From contig NZ_JAAOXD010000003.1 in assembly GCF_014694315.1 (NCBI RefSeq), positions 764,160-828,159 on the forward strand: a stretch of DNA of 64,000 bases. The letters are read 5' to 3'. Each line of letters begins with the position of its first letter. The first letter of the stretch is position 1. Source of the stretch: Arthrobacter ipis. GTDB taxonomy: Bacteria; Actinomycetota; Actinomycetes; Actinomycetales; Micrococcaceae. Below, piece after piece: positions 16,757 to 25,191 of the stretch. The translations under genes were made by a program, and so were the position numbers. The notes below the pieces were generated by a model. That model saw only the letters and a list, made by a program, of their open reading frames with translations, had not been told where the DNA came from and ran no database searches.

Positions 16757-18087
16757 GCCCCCACCAGGTTTTGTCCGCACACCCTCAGCACCTCTCCGGA
16801 AATGCCCCCGGCGGAATCGCCCGCGAGGAAGGAAATAGCCTCGGCGACGTCCCCCGGATGCCCGCCCTGCTGCAGGGAATTCAGCCGCCGGGCAATCTCC
16901 CGGGTGGCGAAGGGAATCCGCGCGGTCATCTCTGTCTCGATGAATCCAGGCGCCACGGCATTAATCGAACCGCCGTATTCCGCCAGCAGCGGTGCGGTGG
17001 CCCGGACCATGCCCATCACCCCGCCCTTGGACGCCGCATAGTTGGTCTGTCCGCGGTTGCCGGCGATGCCGCTCGTGGAGGCAACCGAAACGATGCGCGG
17101 CGCGGAACGGAAGTGCTCGGAGGCAAGGAGAGCCTCGTTGATGCGCAGCTGGGCGGTGATGTTCACATCAATGACCGAACCCCAGCGGGACTGGTCCATG
17201 TTGACCAGCAGTTTGTCCCGGGTGATGCCGGCATTGTGGACCACGACGTCGAGCCGGCCGTGGCGCTGCACGGCATGGTCAACGATTCGTTGCCCGGCGT
17301 CGCCGCGGGTGATGTCCAGCTGCAGCGCGGTCCCGCGGATCCCGTTGGCGACCTCGGCCAGGTGGTCCCCGGCCGCGGGAACGTCCACCGCCACAACGGT
17401 GGCGCCGTCGCGGTGCAGTGTCCGGGCGATGGCCGCGCCGATCCCCCGGGCGGCGCCGGTCACCACGGCGACCTTCCCGGCGAGCGGTGCGCCGGCGTCG
17501 TCGGGCATCCTGCCGTCCGCGGAACTGACGCGGACGAACTGGCCGTCCACGAACGCTGACCGGCCGGAGAGGAAGAAGCGCAGCGCCCCCAGGGCTGACG
17601 GGGCGGTGGGACTGATGTCCTCTGCCAAGAGGATGCCGTTGCCGGTGGCGCCCGCGCGCAGTTCCTTGGCCAAGGAGCGCAGCAGCCCGTCCACGCCTTG
17701 CCTGGCGGCGGCCGTGGACGGCGTTCCGCCGGGCACGCGCGATACAGTCACCACGCGTCCGCCGGGGGCGAGATCGCGAAGTGACGGCGCTGCCGCCAGG
17801 ACCGGCTGCTCCAGGTCGACGGGCGCTTCGACGGCATCAAGGACCAGCACGATTCCGCCAAGCTTTTCCCTGGGAACAGCGTGGCGGCGGACGTCGAGGC
17901 CCCAGGAAAGCAGTGCCGCCGCGATCCCGTCAGCGCCGGGTCCGGAGCCGCCGACCAGGACCGGCCCGTCGATCAGTGGCTGCCCGGGCCGGTAGCGCCG
18001 AAGCTCGGCCGGCTGCGGCAGGCCGAGCTTCCGGGCCAGATCCCGTCCGAGGCCCTGGTTAACCAGCCTTGCGTAGGTGTCAGTCAT
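16753..18087 (-). CDS. fabG4: 3-oxoacyl-CoA/ACP reductase, high-molecular-weight FabG
   Basis: A 444-aa reductase with an extra N-terminal flavodoxin-like half (about residues 1-195, including VLVGGSGPGADGIAAALLSW) before a complete SDR domain. The SDR part has the nucleotide motif TGAARGIGAAIA, VVHNAGITRD, and the catalytic Ser-Tyr-Lys set in VSVASTSGIAGNRGQTNYAASKG. This domain order is that of mycobacterial FabG4, which interconverts 3-oxoacyl- and 3-hydroxyacyl-thioesters. The start at 18087 overlaps the end of the thiolase gene by eight bases. The arrangement thiolase-HMwFabG-MaoC parallels the mycobacterial fadA2-fabG4-htdX cluster. Confidence 0.9.
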   Translation of the reverse strand: MTDTYARLVNQGLGRDLARKLGLPQPAELRRYRPGQPLIDGPVLVGGSGPGADGIAAALLSWGLDVRRHAVPREKLGGIVLVLDAVEAPVDLEQPVLAAAPSLRDLAPGGRVVTVSRVPGGTPSTAAARQGVDGLLRSLAKELRAGATGNGILLAEDISPTAPSALGALRFFLSGRSAFVDGQFVRVSSADGRMPDDAGAPLAGKVAVVTGAARGIGAAIARTLHRDGATVVAVDVPAAGDHLAEVANGIRGTALQLDITRGDAGQRIVDHAVQRHGRLDVVVHNAGITRDKLLVNMDQSRWGSVIDVNITAQLRINEALLASEHFRSAPRIVSVASTSGIAGNRGQTNYAASKGGVMGMVRATAPLLAEYGGSINAVAPGFIETEMTARIPFATREIARRLNSLQQGGHPGDVAEAISFLAGDSAGGISGEVLRVCGQNLVGA

Positions 18088-19432
18088 GGATGTCCCCCGG
18101 TGTGGTTCCTTCCGAGTACGCCTCGAGCAGCGCGACGACGCCCTGGCCGCCGGCGGCACAGACGGACACGAGTCCCAGGGCGGGACGCCCGCCGGTAGTG
18201 CCCTTTTCATGCAGCATTTTCGCCAGCGTGGCGACGATCCGCCCGCCCGTCGCAGCGAACGGGTGTCCGGCGGCCAGGGACGATCCGTTGACGTTCAGCT
18301 TGGACCGGTCGACCTTGCCGAAGGCACCGTCCAGCCCGAGGCGCTCGCGGCCGAACTTGTCGTCCTCCCAGGCGGCGAGCGTGCTCAGCACCGTCCCGGC
18401 AAAGGCTTCATGGATCTCGAAGTAGTCGATGTCGTCCAAGGTGAGGCCGTTGCGTGCCAGCAGGCGCGGGACGGCGAACACCGGCGCCATCAGCAGCCCG
18501 TCCTTGCCGTGGACGAAATCGACGGCGGCTGCCTCGCCGTCCAGGACGGTGGCGAGCTTGGGCAGGTCGTGCCCGTCCGCCCACTCCTCCGAAGCGAGCA
18601 GCACCGTGGAAGCGCCGTCCGTCAGCGGCGTGGAGTTGCCGGCCGTCATGGTGGCTTCCGAGCCCAGGTTCCGGCCGAACACAGGCTTCAGCGACGCCAG
18701 CTTCTCGGGGCTCGTGTCCGGCCTGAGGTTGGAGTCCCGGGTGAGCCCCCGGTAGGGCGTGAGGAGATCGTCGAAGAACCCGGCTTCGTAGGCGGCGGCG
18801 AGGTTCCGGTGGCTGTTGAGGGCAAGCTCGTCCTGCGCCTCGCGGGAGATGTTCCACTGGGCCGTGGTCAGGGCCTGGTGCTCACCCATCGACAGTCCGG
18901 TGCGGGGCTCTCCGGTGTTCGGCGCGTCCGGGGCGAGGTCCTTGGGGCGCAGCCGGGCCAGGATCTGGAGCCGCTGCGGGAGTGTCTTGGCGCGGCTGAG
19001 GTCCAGCAGCACCTCGCGGAGGCCTTCGCTGACGGCAATGGGGGCGTCGGAGGCGGAGTCCACGCCGCCCGCGATGGCCGAGTCCAGCTGGCCGAGCCTG
19101 ATCTTGTTGGCCAGGCCCAGCACTGTTTCCAGGCCGGTGGCGCAGGCCTGCTGGAGGTCATAGGCGGGAGTTTCCGGTGACAGCGCAGAGCCCAGGACGG
19201 CTTCGCGTGTCAGGTTGAAGTCCCGGGAGTGCTTGAGGACGGCGCCTGCGGCGACCTCGCCGATGCGTTCCTCCTGCAGGCCAAAGCGGGCGATCAGGCC
19301 GTCCAGGGCAGCGGTGAGCATGTCCTGGTTGGACGACTTGGTGTAGGCGCCGCCCGTCCGGGCGAACGGGATCCGGTTGCCGCCGACCACCACGGCCTTT
19401 CGCACGGGTTGAGGCTGTCCATCCATGGGCAT
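18080..19432 (-). CDS. fadA: Acetyl-CoA C-acyltransferase (thiolase)
   Basis: A 450-aa thiolase that cleaves 3-oxoacyl-CoA in beta-oxidation or runs in reverse. The nucleophilic Cys lies in AYDLQQACATGLETV at about residue 97. The C-terminal segment contains DYFEIHEAFAGTVL (catalytic His) and, near the end, VSVCAAGGQGVVALLE with the second active-site Cys. AAGGAG lies seven bases before the ATG at 19432. It is the first gene of the minus-strand operon and divergent from a TetR regulator, with a long palindrome in the 61-base gap. Confidence 0.93.
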   Translation of the reverse strand: MPMDGQPQPVRKAVVVGGNRIPFARTGGAYTKSSNQDMLTAALDGLIARFGLQEERIGEVAAGAVLKHSRDFNLTREAVLGSALSPETPAYDLQQACATGLETVLGLANKIRLGQLDSAIAGGVDSASDAPIAVSEGLREVLLDLSRAKTLPQRLQILARLRPKDLAPDAPNTGEPRTGLSMGEHQALTTAQWNISREAQDELALNSHRNLAAAYEAGFFDDLLTPYRGLTRDSNLRPDTSPEKLASLKPVFGRNLGSEATMTAGNSTPLTDGASTVLLASEEWADGHDLPKLATVLDGEAAAVDFVHGKDGLLMAPVFAVPRLLARNGLTLDDIDYFEIHEAFAGTVLSTLAAWEDDKFGRERLGLDGAFGKVDRSKLNVNGSSLAAGHPFAATGGRIVATLAKMLHEKGTTGGRPALGLVSVCAAGGQGVVALLEAYSEGTTPGDIHD

Positions 19433-19461
19433 GTGCTATCTCCTTTGATCCGGCTGGTTAT

Positions 19462-19494
19462 CGATACCCAGCGTACCTGATACGCTGGGTATCG
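19462..19494. promoter_or_regulatory. TetR-type operator palindrome between divergent genes
   Basis: CGATACCCAGCGTA (19462-19475) and TACGCTGGGTATCG (19481-19494) are perfect 14-base arms around a 5-base spacer. The right arm contains the likely -10 (TACGCT, 19481-19486) of the regulator and reaches its GTG start. Symmetry, length and position between the thiolase operon and the tetR gene make it the probable autoregulatory operator. Confidence 0.8.
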
Positions 19495-20180
19495 TGAACT
19501 CGATTCCTCCGCCCGCGTCTCCGCACTCACCCGCAGAACCGGTGGACGGCCGCGCCTCCCGATGGCAGGGGCACCGCGAAGAACGCAGGCGGGAACTCAT
19601 CAAGGCCGCCCGGCGGGCGGTCCACGCGCTCGGCAGCGATGCCTCCATGGAGGACATTGCCGCGGCGGCCGGCACGTCGAAATCGGTGTTCTACCGGTAC
19701 TTCGGTGACAAGGCCGGCCTGCAGCAGGCGGTGGGGGAAGTGGTGCTGGGGAAGATGCAGCAGCGCATCAAGGAAGCGGCGCTAAGCGCGCAGACGCCCC
19801 GGCAGGGCTTGTTCGCCATGGTCTCGGCCTACCTCCAGATGGCTGAAACTAGCCCCAACGTCTACGTCTTTGTCACCCGATACTCCGCTGCGGAGTCCGA
19901 CGGCGGTCCCACCACTATCACGACGGCGGGCGCTCTCGGCCACTTCTTTGAGGCTATTGCGGACATGATCGCCACGCCCATGCGCACCCACCTCGGCGAA
20001 GGCAAGGAGTCCGTGATCGGCTACTGGCCCAACGCCGCCATCGGCCTGGTGCGCAACGCCGGCGAGCAGTGGCTGGCCAGTCCGGACTCCCCCGCCAAAC
20101 CGGACCAGGACACCATGGCACGGCAGATCACCGACTGGCTGTGCGTCGGCATCGCGCCGGAACTCACGGACATTCAATAG
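19494..20180 (+). CDS. TetR-family transcriptional regulator
   Basis: A 228-aa repressor-type protein. The DNA-binding domain spans about residues 28-80: REERRRELIKAARRAVHALG, then MEDIAAAAGTSKSVFYRYFG, the typical TetR helix-turn-helix. The remainder is helical ligand-binding sequence. The GTG at 19494 lies seven bases after TACGCT and inside the operator's last base pair, so the transcript is probably leaderless and self-repressed. Between the beta-oxidation operon and an acyl-CoA oxidase gene, it probably senses an acyl-CoA or fatty acid (inference from context). Confidence 0.88.
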   Translation: MNSIPPPASPHSPAEPVDGRASRWQGHREERRRELIKAARRAVHALGSDASMEDIAAAAGTSKSVFYRYFGDKAGLQQAVGEVVLGKMQQRIKEAALSAQTPRQGLFAMVSAYLQMAETSPNVYVFVTRYSAAESDGGPTTITTAGALGHFFEAIADMIATPMRTHLGEGKESVIGYWPNAAIGLVRNAGEQWLASPDSPAKPDQDTMARQITDWLCVGIAPELTDIQ

Positions 20181-20192
20181 CACCGGAAGCTG

Positions 20193-20243
20193 CCAGAACC
20201 AACGAGGGACCAGAACCAACGAAGGTCCAGTACCAACGAAGGG
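20193..20243 (+). repeat. Three 17-bp tandem repeats forming the ribosome-binding region
   Basis: CCAGAACCAACGAGGGA, CCAGAACCAACGAAGGT and CCAGTACCAACGAAGGG follow one another without gaps. Each ends in a purine-rich, Shine-Dalgarno-like stretch, and the last (GAAGGG) lies six bases before the ATG at 20250. Confidence 0.8.
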
Positions 20244-20249
20244 ATCGAC

Positions 20250-22346
20250 ATGACTGAAGTAGCGGACCGCCCGGCGGGCACCACCACCCATGCAGCGTCC
20301 GGCCGGCCGGGGGTCCCGGCGACGGCAGGGCCGTTGCCCGCCGTCGACGTCGCTGCCCTGGGTGAGCTGCTGCTGGGCAGGTGGGCCGACGTCCGCCGGC
20401 AGGCGCGTGAGCTGGCGGCACGCGAGGAGCTGCACAAGGCGGAAGGGCTCACGCACGCGGAGCACCGTCAACGCACCTTCGGCCAGCTGAAGCACCTGGT
20501 GGACAGCGGCGCCGTGCACCGCGCCTTCCCCGCCGGCTTCGGCGGGTCGGACGACCACGGCGGCAACATCGCCGGCTTTGAGGAACTGGTCACCGCCGAT
20601 CCGTCCCTGCAGATCAAGGCGGGCGTCCAGTGGGGCTTGTTCGGCTCGGCCGTCATGCACCTCGGCACGGCCGAACACCACCGGAAGTGGCTGCCGGGCA
20701 TCATGAACCTGGACATCCCGGGATGCTTTGCCATGACCGAAACCGGACACGGATCAGACGTCGCCAGCATCGCCACCACGGCAACGTATGATCCGGACGC
20801 GCAGGAGTTCGTGATCCACACCCCGTTCCGCGCGGCCTGGAAGGACTACATCGGGAACGCGGCCATCGACGGGCTCGGCGCCGTGGTGTTCGCCCAGCTG
20901 GTGACGCGCGGGGTCAACCACGGCGTGCACGCGTTCTACGTGGACCTGCGCGACCCCGTCACCAAGGCTTTCCTGCCGGGGATCGGCGGCGAGGACGACG
21001 GCGTGAAGGGCGGGCTCAACGGCATCGACAACGGCCGCCTGCACTTCGAGCACGTCCGCATCCCCCGCACCAACCTGCTCAACCGCTACGGCGACGTGGA
21101 CGCCGAGGGCAACTACACCTCGCCCATCCCGAGCCCCGGACGGCGCTTCTTCACCATGTTGGGCACGCTGGTGCAGGGCCGCGTGAGCCTGGACGGTGCC
21201 GCCGTCGCCGCATCCAAGCTGGCTCTGAAAACGGCCATCACCTATGCAACCGAACGGCGGCAGTTCAATGCCTCATCCCCCGTCGAGGAAGAGGTGCTGC
21301 TGGACTACCAGCGGCACCAGCGCCGGCTCTTCACCCGGCTGGCCACCACGTACGCCGCGGGCTTCGCGCACGAGCAGCTGCTGGGAAAGCTGGACGACGT
21401 CTTTTCCGGCGCCCACGATTCCGACGAGGACCGCCAGGACCTGGAAACCTTGGCCGCGGCGCTGAAGCCGCTGAGTACCTGGCACGCACTGGATACGCTG
21501 CAGGAATGCCGCGAAGCCTGCGGCGGTGCCGGGTTCCTTATTGAGAACCGCTTCGCGTCCCTCCGCGCCGACCTGGACGTCTACGTCACGTTCGAGGGCG
21601 ACAACACCGTCCTGCTGCAGCTCGTGGCCAAGCGGCTGCTGGCCGACTACGCCAAGGAATTCCGCAGCGCCACGTTCGGTGTGCTGGCACGGTATGTGGT
21701 CAACCAGGCCGCCGGCACCGCCGTCCACCGCACCGGCCTGCGCCAGGTGGCACAGTTCGTGGCGGACAACGGCTCCGTCCAGAAGGCCGCCATTGCCCTC
21801 CGTGAGGAGGAAAGCCAGCGCGCATTGCTCACGGACCGGGTCCAGACGATGGTTGCCGAAGCGGCCGCTGCCCTCAGGGGCGCCAACCGGCTTCCGCAGC
21901 GCGAAGCGTCCGCGGTGTTCAACCAGCACCAGGACGAGCTCATCGACGCCGCCCGGGCGCACGCCGAACTCCTGCAGTGGGAAGCCTTCACCGAGGCGCT
22001 GGGCAAGGTCACCGACCCGGGAACCAGGACTGTGCTGACCTGGCTCCGCGATCTTTTTGGGCTGTCCCTCATCGAGGACAACCTCGCGTGGTACCTGATG
22101 AACGGCAGGCTCTCGATGCAGCGCGCACGGACCGTAGGCGGGTACATAAACCGGCTCCTGGTCAAGCTGCGCCCGCACGCGCTGGACCTTGTGGATGCCT
22201 TCGGCTACGGCCCGGCGCACCTCCGCGCCGCTATCGCCACCGGCGCCGAAAAGGTCCGCCAGGACGAGGCACGGGATTACTACCGCGTGCAGCGCGCCAG
22301 CGGAACGGCCCCCGTGCCGGAGAAGTCACTTACGCCGCGCCGCTAG
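20250..22346 (+). CDS. Acyl-CoA oxidase/dehydrogenase (ACOX-type)
   Basis: A 698-aa flavoenzyme for the first step of fatty-acyl-CoA oxidation. It resembles acyl-CoA oxidases more than short dehydrogenases: the FAD/substrate segment CFAMTETGHGSDVASIATTA, then WKDYIGNAAIDGLGAVVFAQ and NHGVHAFYVDLRD are ACOX signatures. The catalytic Glu is in YVTFEGDNTVLLQL at about residue 449, and a long C-terminal helical domain completes the ACOX length. If it is an oxidase the electron acceptor is oxygen, releasing peroxide. It is co-oriented with the tetR gene 69 bases upstream and supplies the oxidation step missing from the divergent operon. Confidence 0.87.
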   Translation: MTEVADRPAGTTTHAASGRPGVPATAGPLPAVDVAALGELLLGRWADVRRQARELAAREELHKAEGLTHAEHRQRTFGQLKHLVDSGAVHRAFPAGFGGSDDHGGNIAGFEELVTADPSLQIKAGVQWGLFGSAVMHLGTAEHHRKWLPGIMNLDIPGCFAMTETGHGSDVASIATTATYDPDAQEFVIHTPFRAAWKDYIGNAAIDGLGAVVFAQLVTRGVNHGVHAFYVDLRDPVTKAFLPGIGGEDDGVKGGLNGIDNGRLHFEHVRIPRTNLLNRYGDVDAEGNYTSPIPSPGRRFFTMLGTLVQGRVSLDGAAVAASKLALKTAITYATERRQFNASSPVEEEVLLDYQRHQRRLFTRLATTYAAGFAHEQLLGKLDDVFSGAHDSDEDRQDLETLAAALKPLSTWHALDTLQECREACGGAGFLIENRFASLRADLDVYVTFEGDNTVLLQLVAKRLLADYAKEFRSATFGVLARYVVNQAAGTAVHRTGLRQVAQFVADNGSVQKAAIALREEESQRALLTDRVQTMVAEAAAALRGANRLPQREASAVFNQHQDELIDAARAHAELLQWEAFTEALGKVTDPGTRTVLTWLRDLFGLSLIEDNLAWYLMNGRLSMQRARTVGGYINRLLVKLRPHALDLVDAFGYGPAHLRAAIATGAEKVRQDEARDYYRVQRASGTAPVPEKSLTPRR

Positions 22347-22354
22347 TTGAGCTC

Positions 22355-22404
22355 AACGCCCGACGGCGGGGACCCACCAAAGGAGGTCTCCGCCGTCGGG
22401 CGTT
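22355..22404. terminator. Bidirectional terminator between convergent genes
   Basis: AACGCCCGACGGCGGGGACC pairs with GGTCTCCGCCGTCGGGCGTT over about 20 bp with one G-T pair, around a 10-base loop, between the acyl-CoA oxidase and glgA stops. TTTA follows on the plus strand. Confidence 0.85.
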
Positions 22405-22416
22405 TATGGCGTTGTA

Positions 22417-23613
22417 CTACTTGAGCACTGACCGGTAGACGTCCAGCGTGGTCTGGGTGATCGACTCCCAGGAGAAGTGCTCCTCGGCACGCTTGCGGCC
22501 GGCCCGGCCCATTTCGCGTGCACGGGACGGGTCCGACACGACCTCGGTCAGGGCCGCGGCGAACTCAGTGACGAATTTCTCCGGATCCAGCGGCGTGCCC
22601 GTGCCGTCGGTCACCTGCTCGAGCTCCACCAGCAGGCCGGTCTCGCGGTGGTTGACCACCTCGGGGATGCCGCCGGTTGCACTGGCCACCACGGCAGCTC
22701 CGCAGGCCATCGCTTCAAGGTTCACGATGCCGAGCGGCTCGTAGATGGAGGGGCAGGCGAAAGCGGTGGCGTGGCTCAGCACCTGGATCAGCTCATTGCG
22801 GGGAAGCATGCGCTCGATCAGCACCACGCCGCTTCGCTGGCTCTGCAGCTCCTCGATCAGGCGGGCGGTCTCCGCCGCGAGTTCCGGCGTATCCGCCGCG
22901 CCGAGGCAGAGGACCAGCTGGACGTCCGCGGGGAGCTTAGCGGCGGCCCGCAGCAGGTACGGGACACCCTTCTGCCGGGTGTTGCGCCCAACGAACACCA
23001 CGCTGGGGCGGGCGGGGTCGATGCCCAGGGTCCGGATGACGTCATCGTTTTCGTCGCGGTTCCACAGGCTGACGTCGATGCCGTTGTGCACCACCTTGAC
23101 TTTCTCCGGGTCCACCTCCGGGTAGCTGCGCAGGATGTCCTGGCGCATGCCCTCGGACACGGCGATGATTGCGGCAGCCGCCTCATAGGCGGTCTTCTCC
23201 ACCCACGAGGACAGCGCGTAACCGCCGCCCAGTTGCTCAGCCTTCCAGGGCCGCAGCGGTTCCAGGCTGTGGGCGCTGAGCACATGCGGGATGCCGTGCA
23301 GCAGCGATGCCAGGTGGCCGGCCATGTTGGCATACCACGTGTGCGAGTGCACCAGGTCCGCGCCGGCAACGTCCGGAACGATTCGCAGGTCCACACCGAG
23401 TGTCTGCACGGCGGCGTTCGCCGAACCCAGATCCTCGGGCACCGAGTAGGAGGTCACGGCGGCGCCATGATAGTCGGCATCCCGGGGCGCACCAAAAGCG
23501 CGCACCTGAAGGTCGACATGCTGGGCCAGGACCCGGCTTAGCTCAGCCACGTGGACGCCCGCGCCCCCATAGATTTCAGGCGGGAATTCTTTAGTCACAA
23601 TGTCTATTCGCAC
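22417..23613 (-). CDS. glgA: Glycogen synthase (GT4-type)
   Basis: A 398-aa glycosyltransferase that extends alpha-1,4-glucan chains from a nucleotide-sugar donor. It is the short actinobacterial GT4 form: the N-terminal donor loop KEFPPEIYGGAGVHVAELSR, the middle VGRNTRQKGVPYLLRAA, and the nucleotide-sugar motif PSIYEPLGIVNLEAMACG with its E-x7-E spacing. The GTG at 23613 is chosen because TACCTT (minus strand, 23621-23626) ends seven bases upstream, a leaderless arrangement; the TTG three codons earlier is less likely. It is divergent from glgC, whose product supplies ADP-glucose. Confidence 0.9.
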   Translation of the reverse strand: MRIDIVTKEFPPEIYGGAGVHVAELSRVLAQHVDLQVRAFGAPRDADYHGAAVTSYSVPEDLGSANAAVQTLGVDLRIVPDVAGADLVHSHTWYANMAGHLASLLHGIPHVLSAHSLEPLRPWKAEQLGGGYALSSWVEKTAYEAAAAIIAVSEGMRQDILRSYPEVDPEKVKVVHNGIDVSLWNRDENDDVIRTLGIDPARPSVVFVGRNTRQKGVPYLLRAAAKLPADVQLVLCLGAADTPELAAETARLIEELQSQRSGVVLIERMLPRNELIQVLSHATAFACPSIYEPLGIVNLEAMACGAAVVASATGGIPEVVNHRETGLLVELEQVTDGTGTPLDPEKFVTEFAAALTEVVSDPSRAREMGRAGRKRAEEHFSWESITQTTLDVYRSVLK

Positions 23614-23712
23614 GTTACCCAAGGTAGTCGTTACGGTTGAACTGTTCTAGTGTGAAGAAAGTCCGGACAAACCGGATTTTTTGGGGAGATACGAAGGCGT
23701 ACAGGAGCGACC

Positions 23713-25128
23713 ATGCCGTCAACTAAGAAAGTCCTGGCCATAGTCCTCGCCGGGGGCGAGGGAAACCGACTCATGCCGCTGACGGCAGACAGGGCCAAAC
23801 CAGGCGTGCCCTTTGCCGGCAGTTACCGGCTTATCGATTTCGCGCTGTCCAACCTCGTCAACTCCCGGTACCTCCAGATCGTGGTCCTGACGCAGTACAA
23901 GTCCCACAGCCTTGACCGCCACATTTCCGAGACCTGGCGCATGTCCACCCAGCTCGGCAACTATGTCGCCTCGGTTCCGGCCCAGCAGCGCGTCGGCAAG
24001 AGCTGGTTCCTGGGCAGTGCCAACGCGATCTACCAATCCCTGAACCTGATCCACGATGCCAACCCCGACATCGTCGTCGTGGTGGGCGCGGACCACGTGT
24101 ACCGCATGGACTTCTTCCAGATGGTCGAGCAGCATGTCAAGAGCGGTGCCAAGGCCACCGTGGCGGCCGTCCGCCAGCCGCTCAACATGGCCAACCAGTT
24201 CGGCGTCATCGAGGTGGACCCCGAAGACCCCCAGAAGATCGCGGCGTTCGTGGAAAAGCCCGCGTCCACCCCCGGGCTGGCCGCTGACCCCACCCAGTTC
24301 CTGGCCTCCATGGGCAACTACGTCTTCGACGCCGACGCCCTGGTGGATGCGCTCCACGTTGACGCCGAGCGCCTGGACACCAAGCACGACATGGGCGGGG
24401 ACATCATCCCCTACTTCGTCAACCAGGGTCAGGCCGGCGTCTACGACTTCACCCTCAACGACATTCCCGGCTCCACCGAACGGGACCGGACGTACTGGCG
24501 TGACGTAGGCACCATCGACTCCTTCTACGACGCCCACATGGACCTGATCTCGCCGCTGCCGGTGTTCAACCTGTACAACTCCGAGTGGCCCATCTACACC
24601 CGCCAGAGCATTTCCCCGCCTGCCAAGTTCGTGCGCGGCGACAACAACACCGTGGGAACGGCCCTCGATTCAATCGTGGCCAGCGGCGTGGTCATCTCTG
24701 GCGGCATCGTGGAAGGCTCTGTGCTGTCCAACGACGTCTACGTCGACTCTGCCAGCCGCGTCATTGACTCGGTGCTCATGGACAAGGTGACGATCGGCAA
24801 GGGCGCCGTGGTGCGCCGGGCCATCATCGACAAGAACGTCAAGGTCCCCGCAGGAGCGGCCATCGGCCTGGATCCGGACCTCGACCGCGCCCGCGGCTTC
24901 AAGGTGACCGACTCGGGCATCACGGTGCTCTCCAAGCACCAGACCGTGCCGGAACCGGACGACGCCGAGCGTGCGCTGTCCGCGGCAAACCTGCACCTGG
25001 TCCCGGATGCTGTGAAGGCCGCAACCGAGAACTGGCCCGAGATCCGCAGCTCTGCCGAGCACGTGGGCAAGGTTCAGGCCGCCGCCGCTGGTGTGAACTC
25101 CCCGCCCCAGCAGGCCGTCCGTTCCTGA
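23713..25128 (+). CDS. glgC: Glucose-1-phosphate adenylyltransferase
   Basis: A 471-aa enzyme making ADP-glucose from ATP and glucose-1-phosphate, the committed step of bacterial glycogen synthesis. The pyrophosphorylase motif [20 protein letters not shown] is at residues 13-32, followed by [16 protein letters not shown]; the C-terminal half is a left-handed beta-helix. The catalytic Asp is in [14 protein letters not shown] tail of about 60 residues after the usual end (from about 410) is low in conserved features. AGGAG precedes the ATG. It is divergent from glgA across about 100 bases. Confidence 0.94.
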   Translation: MPSTKKVLAIVLAGGEGNRLMPLTADRAKPGVPFAGSYRLIDFALSNLVNSRYLQIVVLTQYKSHSLDRHISETWRMSTQLGNYVASVPAQQRVGKSWFLGSANAIYQSLNLIHDANPDIVVVVGADHVYRMDFFQMVEQHVKSGAKATVAAVRQPLNMANQFGVIEVDPEDPQKIAAFVEKPASTPGLAADPTQFLASMGNYVFDADALVDALHVDAERLDTKHDMGGDIIPYFVNQGQAGVYDFTLNDIPGSTERDRTYWRDVGTIDSFYDAHMDLISPLPVFNLYNSEWPIYTRQSISPPAKFVRGDNNTVGTALDSIVASGVVISGGIVEGSVLSNDVYVDSASRVIDSVLMDKVTIGKGAVVRRAIIDKNVKVPAGAAIGLDPDLDRARGFKVTDSGITVLSKHQTVPEPDDAERALSAANLHLVPDAVKAATENWPEIRSSAEHVGKVQAAAAGVNSPPQQAVRS

Positions 25129-25191
25129 TCCCCTGTTCAAGCAACTCCCTTGAGGCAGGTCTGACCCTCCACAGGCTGTAAAATCAGATCA

